Origin: Sinorhizobium medicae
GTDB lineage: Bacteria > Pseudomonadota > Alphaproteobacteria > Rhizobiales > Rhizobiaceae
Assembly (NCBI RefSeq): GCF_007827695.1
Contig: NZ_VITA01000003.1
Location: 124,001-188,000 of the forward strand
DNA: 64,000 nt
Direction: 5' to 3'
Shown here: in pieces, positions 60,963-64,000 of the stretch
Position numbering within the stretch: position 1 is the stretch's first letter
Layout: every line of letters starts with the position of its first letter
Notes under the pieces: model-generated
The model's input: only the letters and a program-made list of their open reading frames with translations
Databases searched by the model: none
Told to the model about the DNA's origin: nothing
Translations under genes and position numbers: made by a program

Positions 60963-62192
60963 GTGCTGGAATTCCTGATCTGCTCGCTGCTGACCATTTT
61001 TCCGGACTACCTCGTCCGCCGCTATGTCCAAGGCAAGCGCGTCGGCCGTGAGATCAATCTCTATTCCATGTGGTTTGAGCTTCGATACGGCATAACGGCC
61101 TGCCTTATCCTCACCATTTCACTGATCACAATGATCTTCTACTTCCATCCATCTACCAGCAACGTCACCGCGGTGTTCCGCACGGTAACGATAATGCCCG
61201 AATCGACCGGGCGAGTAGCGGAGGTTTATGTCGACCTCAATGAGAAGGTTCCTGCCGGAGCTCCCCTTTTCCGCCTCGACGATTCCGAGCAACGAGCAGC
61301 ACTCGAGACCGCCCGGCGACGCGTCTCCGAGATCGAGGCAGAGGCAATTGTTGCGCGAAGCGAACTGGCCTCCGCCGACGGCCTTATCGCCCAGGCCGAG
61401 GGCGACTATCTTCAGGCGCTGAATGAACTCGAGACGCAGGTCGAATTGAACGAGCGCAACCCCAACATCGTCGCAAGGCGCGAAATCGAGCGCCTGCAGG
61501 TCGCTGTCGACGGTCGCGATGGTGCGCGTGCCGCGTCGATCTCCAACAAGCGGACCTTGGAAACGAAAATCGCCTCACTCCTGCCGGCGCAGAAGGCGAG
61601 CGCTGAAGCGGCGCTGAACCAAGCCCAGGTGGAGCTTGACAAGACGATCGTACGGGCTGGAACCGCCGGCGTAGTGCAGCAGTTCGCGCTCCGAGCTGGA
61701 GATATCGTCAATCCGATGATTCGCTCGGCCGGTATCCTGGTTCCCGAGCAACGCCGCGTTGGCCTGATCGCTGGCTTCGGCCAGATCGAAGCACAGGTGA
61801 TGAAGGCCGGGATGATTGCCGAGGCGACCTGCATCGGCAAGCCGTTCACCATCATCCCGATGGTAGTGACGGAAGTGCAAGACGTCATCGCCGCCGGCCA
61901 AGTTCGTCCGACCGACCAGCTCGTCGACGCGCAGCAACTTGCCAGTTCTGGCACGCTGACCGCCTATCTGGAGCCGCTCTACGAGGGGCAGTTCAGCGGG
62001 GTACCACCTGGAAGCAGTTGCATTGCCAACGCGTACACGAGCAATCACGATGCACTACATGCGCCGGGCATCAGCACACCTCACTGGCTATTTCTGCACG
62101 TCGTCGATGCGGTGGGATTGGTGCACGCCATGATCCTCAGGCTTCAGGCCCTGCTTTTGCCGGTCCAGACGCTGGTCTTCAAGGGCCATTGA
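60963..62192 (+). CDS. HlyD-family membrane adaptor protein (YiaV/EmrA-like)
   Basis: This 409-residue protein has two N-terminal hydrophobic stretches (about residues 3-14 and 38-60), then a biotinyl-lipoyl-like domain (about 75-110; G-R-V-A-E-V-Y-V-D-L-N-E-K-V-P-A-G-A-P-L-F), a long helical hairpin (about 115-215), and a beta-barrel part. HlyD-type adaptors bridge inner-membrane pumps to the outer membrane, but no pump or TolC gene is adjacent. It starts with GTG behind GGAGGGGG. It follows the two-TM protein by 3 bases. Confidence 0.78.
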   Translation: MLEFLICSLLTIFPDYLVRRYVQGKRVGREINLYSMWFELRYGITACLILTISLITMIFYFHPSTSNVTAVFRTVTIMPESTGRVAEVYVDLNEKVPAGAPLFRLDDSEQRAALETARRRVSEIEAEAIVARSELASADGLIAQAEGDYLQALNELETQVELNERNPNIVARREIERLQVAVDGRDGARAASISNKRTLETKIASLLPAQKASAEAALNQAQVELDKTIVRAGTAGVVQQFALRAGDIVNPMIRSAGILVPEQRRVGLIAGFGQIEAQVMKAGMIAEATCIGKPFTIIPMVVTEVQDVIAAGQVRPTDQLVDAQQLASSGTLTAYLEPLYEGQFSGVPPGSSCIANAYTSNHDALHAPGISTPHWLFLHVVDAVGLVHAMILRLQALLLPVQTLVFKGH

Positions 62193-62303
62193 GGAGGGTC
62201 GGCTCCGCCGCGCCCAACGCAGACGTCAATACCTGTCGGGCACTGAACCGCAGATTCAAGTAACGATAGATACCGCAATCAGTGAGCAACAGGAGGAGGG
62301 ACA

Positions 62304-63161
62304 ATGGACAAGCACACCGACGACAGGAAAAAGAACAATCACTCGAAAGCGGAGGACGGGAAATCCGCCGAGACCAAGGGCTCCGAGGTGCGGTCCGGTG
62401 GAAACTATGCAAAAGAGCTGGCCCGATTACAGGAGGAGATCGCTCATTTGCAGGCTTGGGTGAAGAAGACAGGGGCTCGGATCGTCATCGTCTTCGAGGG
62501 ACGAGACGCAGCTGGCAAGGGCGGCGTGATAAAACGGATCACTGAGCGAGTAAGCCCACGCGTCTTTCGTGTCGTGGCCCTACCTGCCCCGACGGATCGT
62601 GAGAAGACGCAGATTTACATGCAACGCTATATACAGCAGCTTCCCGCGGCCGGTGAAATCGTGATCTTCGACCGATCCTGGTACAACAGACCCGGCGTCG
62701 AGCGCGTAATGGGCTTCTGCTCGGAGAAGAAAGCAAAGCGTTTTCTGGAGATCGCTCCACGGTTCGAGGCAGCGATGATCGAAAGCGGAATAGTGCTGCT
62801 TAAGTATTTCCTCGATGTAAGCGAAGAGGAACAGGACCGCCGATTCCGGCAACGCATCAATGATCCGCTGCGCCAATGGAAGCTGTCACCGATGGATGTC
62901 GAATCCTATCGCCGCTGGTGGGACTACACTCGAGCCTATGACGAGATGATCAGGATGACAGACACCGACGATGCGCCATGGTGGATCGTCCCATCGGATA
63001 ATAAAAAGCAGGCGCGCGTGAATTGTATAGCTCATATTCTTTCCTCAATTCCCTACGAACGGGTGAAGTTCGAGGAACCTGACCTAGGCAAGCGTCAGAA
63101 GCGGCCGGCTGATTTCGAAAGAGATACGCGGTCCCGCCGCACGGTGCCAAACCTTTTCTGA
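62304..63161 (+). CDS. ppk2: polyphosphate kinase 2 family protein
   Basis: This 285-residue protein matches PPK2, which transfers phosphate between polyphosphate and nucleotides (GDP/ADP to GTP/ATP or back). The P-loop is E-G-R-D-A-A-G-K-G-G (about residue 66) and the lid/Walker B region has F-D-R-S-W-Y-N-R-P-G-V-E-R-V-M-G-F (about 118). R-W-W-D-Y-T-R-A-Y-D-E-M lies near residue 205. GGAGG precedes the ATG. A 50-residue charged N-terminal extension comes before the kinase core. It is a single gene after the HlyD pair. Confidence 0.88.
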   Translation: MDKHTDDRKKNNHSKAEDGKSAETKGSEVRSGGNYAKELARLQEEIAHLQAWVKKTGARIVIVFEGRDAAGKGGVIKRITERVSPRVFRVVALPAPTDREKTQIYMQRYIQQLPAAGEIVIFDRSWYNRPGVERVMGFCSEKKAKRFLEIAPRFEAAMIESGIVLLKYFLDVSEEEQDRRFRQRINDPLRQWKLSPMDVESYRRWWDYTRAYDEMIRMTDTDDAPWWIVPSDNKKQARVNCIAHILSSIPYERVKFEEPDLGKRQKRPADFERDTRSRRTVPNLF

Positions 63162-63338
63162 GTCAGTTTCCGGCGCTGTGCGTCTGCGGTCGTAGGCTCT
63201 GCGCCCTTTGCTGCTCGGCCGGCTTGCCGTACCTTGGGCCGGCGCGCGCCAGCCGAGCAAACATTCCCCTCCGCTCGAGTTCAATAGAATTGTTTCCATT
63301 TAGACTGGTCCGGCTGAAATCGATGCTGGACTTGCATG

Positions 63339-64000
63339 TCATCCTCCGAGGGCTGAGGCTAAGGCCACCAGCATCAAACCAATCGCGACCATTGCAAGCG
63401 CCAGACGCACTGGGTTGCCGGAGTGACGTCCCAGAGTATACCCGGCCAGAAACAACAGAGCAGTGGCTATCGCGTTGGAGACGCTCACTGCGGCCAGGGC
63501 GTCTGTCATGACGATGAACGGAAACACGACCGGAAATGTGCAAAAGAAGACCAACAGAAAGACACCTAGCGCGCTGATCACATCACGCGTGGTGGGTCGC
63601 GCGCGCACCTCGTCGTCAGGGAGGCTGGCCAGGTGCCGCCGTATCCGTTCCAGGTCTTCGGACGAAAGCGCCGGCAGAATGATGCCCGGCAATGCCTCTG
63701 CCACTATTTCGCGAGCCGCTTCAACGTCATCAGCTGTCCGCACGCGGTGAACCGTCCGCTCTGAAAGCTTGCGCTCAGCCATAGAGCTCATGAAGTACAT
63801 GACTGCGTCAATGATACCCCACGCCAGATTGCAACCGACAGCTCCAATCAGCATTGACCGCACATCTGCTCGTCCTGCTTCCGTGGTGCTCAGCGAATTC
63901 GTGAACGTCATGACCATGATCAATCCAAAGAGCACCTCGTTGGAGCGTTCAACAGGATTGAGGACGCCGTAGAACAAACGCTTCGAGCCGCCATTACCGG
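63339..64000 (-). CDS. VIT-like membrane protein, 5' end outside the window
   Basis: The gene runs off the right end. The visible part (at least 220 residues) begins inside a segment reading G-S-K-R-L-F-Y-G-V-L-N-P-V-E-R-S-N-E-V-L-F-G-L-I-M-V, so the N terminus lies beyond 64000; the TTG at 63977 is not a convincing start. There are membrane segments at about residues 18-35, 45-65, 140-160, 165-185 and 190-210 from the visible start. The wording resembles VIT1/CCC1-type iron/manganese transporters, but the family call is tentative. A charged loop (about 70-130) sits in the middle. Confidence 0.5.
   Translation of the reverse strand, partial: GNGGSKRLFYGVLNPVERSNEVLFGLIMVMTFTNSLSTTEAGRADVRSMLIGAVGCNLAWGIIDAVMYFMSSMAERKLSERTVHRVRTADDVEAAREIVAEALPGIILPALSSEDLERIRRHLASLPDDEVRARPTTRDVISALGVFLLVFFCTFPVVFPFIVMTDALAAVSVSNAIATALLFLAGYTLGRHSGNPVRLALAMVAIGLMLVALASALGG

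Noticed and set aside
1..64000. mobile elements, tRNA or rRNA genes
   Set aside because: No transposase, integrase, terminal inverted repeats or tRNA-like cloverleaf was recognised; absence by eye is not proof.

Overview
The window looks like part of a secondary replicon (megaplasmid or chromid) of an alphaproteobacterium in the Rhizobiaceae, most like Sinorhizobium/Ensifer. The main reasons are a complete repABC replication and partition operon with its antisense RNA and four parS-type palindromes (about 44.2-49.1 kb), a FixK-type regulator with FixK/Fnr boxes, a malonate operon of the rhizobial mat type, and several families common in rhizobia (DUF2161, DUF6481, DUF1127, and a degenerate DUF982). 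I saw no transposase, integrase, tRNA, rRNA or CRISPR array. Species and replicon identity are inference.

Layout. 0-4.4 kb: an incomplete set of Tad/Flp pilus genes (a TadG-like protein, a stand-alone secretin N-domain protein, a TadD-like TPR lipoprotein, a small lipoprotein and a CpaC secretin), without motor ATPase or pilin. 4.6-11.3 kb: malonate uptake and use (divergent GntR regulator, three-part TRAP transporter, malonyl-CoA decarboxylase, malonyl-CoA synthetase). 11.3-18.7 kb: a GreA-like factor, an unknown DUF6065-like protein, a secreted Asn/Ser repeat protein, an ECF sigma/anti-sigma pair facing a subtilisin-like protease, the CbpA/CbpM chaperone pair, a frameshifted DUF982 gene and an EEP-fold hydrolase. 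18.7-32.1 kb: mixed housekeeping and stress genes (drug exporter, DUF2200, SRPBCC, DUF2161, CHASE4-GGDEF-EAL protein, long AI-2E family membrane protein, PepSY-like and glycine-zipper stress proteins, Na+/alanine symporter, fatty acid desaturase, cold shock protein). 32.3-42.4 kb: a peptide/amino-acid locus with a five-gene peptide ABC importer, amidohydrolase, LysR regulator, DmpA-type aminopeptidase and a D-amino-acid-transaminase-like enzyme. 42.6-44.3 kb: an RTX repeat protein. 44.3-49.1 kb: the replication and partition centre. 50.2-54.9 kb: the periplasmic nitrate reductase operon napEFDABC. 55-64 kb: a haem protein, a FixK-like regulator, a TolB/TPR protein, a second AI-2E family protein, a two-TM protein plus HlyD-type adaptor, a PPK2 kinase, and a VIT-like membrane protein that runs off the right end.

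How the parts fit together. The nap operon, the haem protein and the HlyD pair each have a FixK/Fnr-like box upstream, and a FixK-type regulator with the ExxSR recognition helix is encoded among them, so this end reads as an oxygen-responsive block. A second theme is general stress: a divergent pair of GGAAC-N16/17-(C/T)GTT promoters (EcfG/RpoE2 type) lies between the long AI-2E gene and the PepSY-like gene, and another precedes the stand-alone secretin-domain gene. The repABC operon has its ctRNA between repB and repC, and an AT-rich stretch with a 12-bp direct repeat inside repC is the likely origin.
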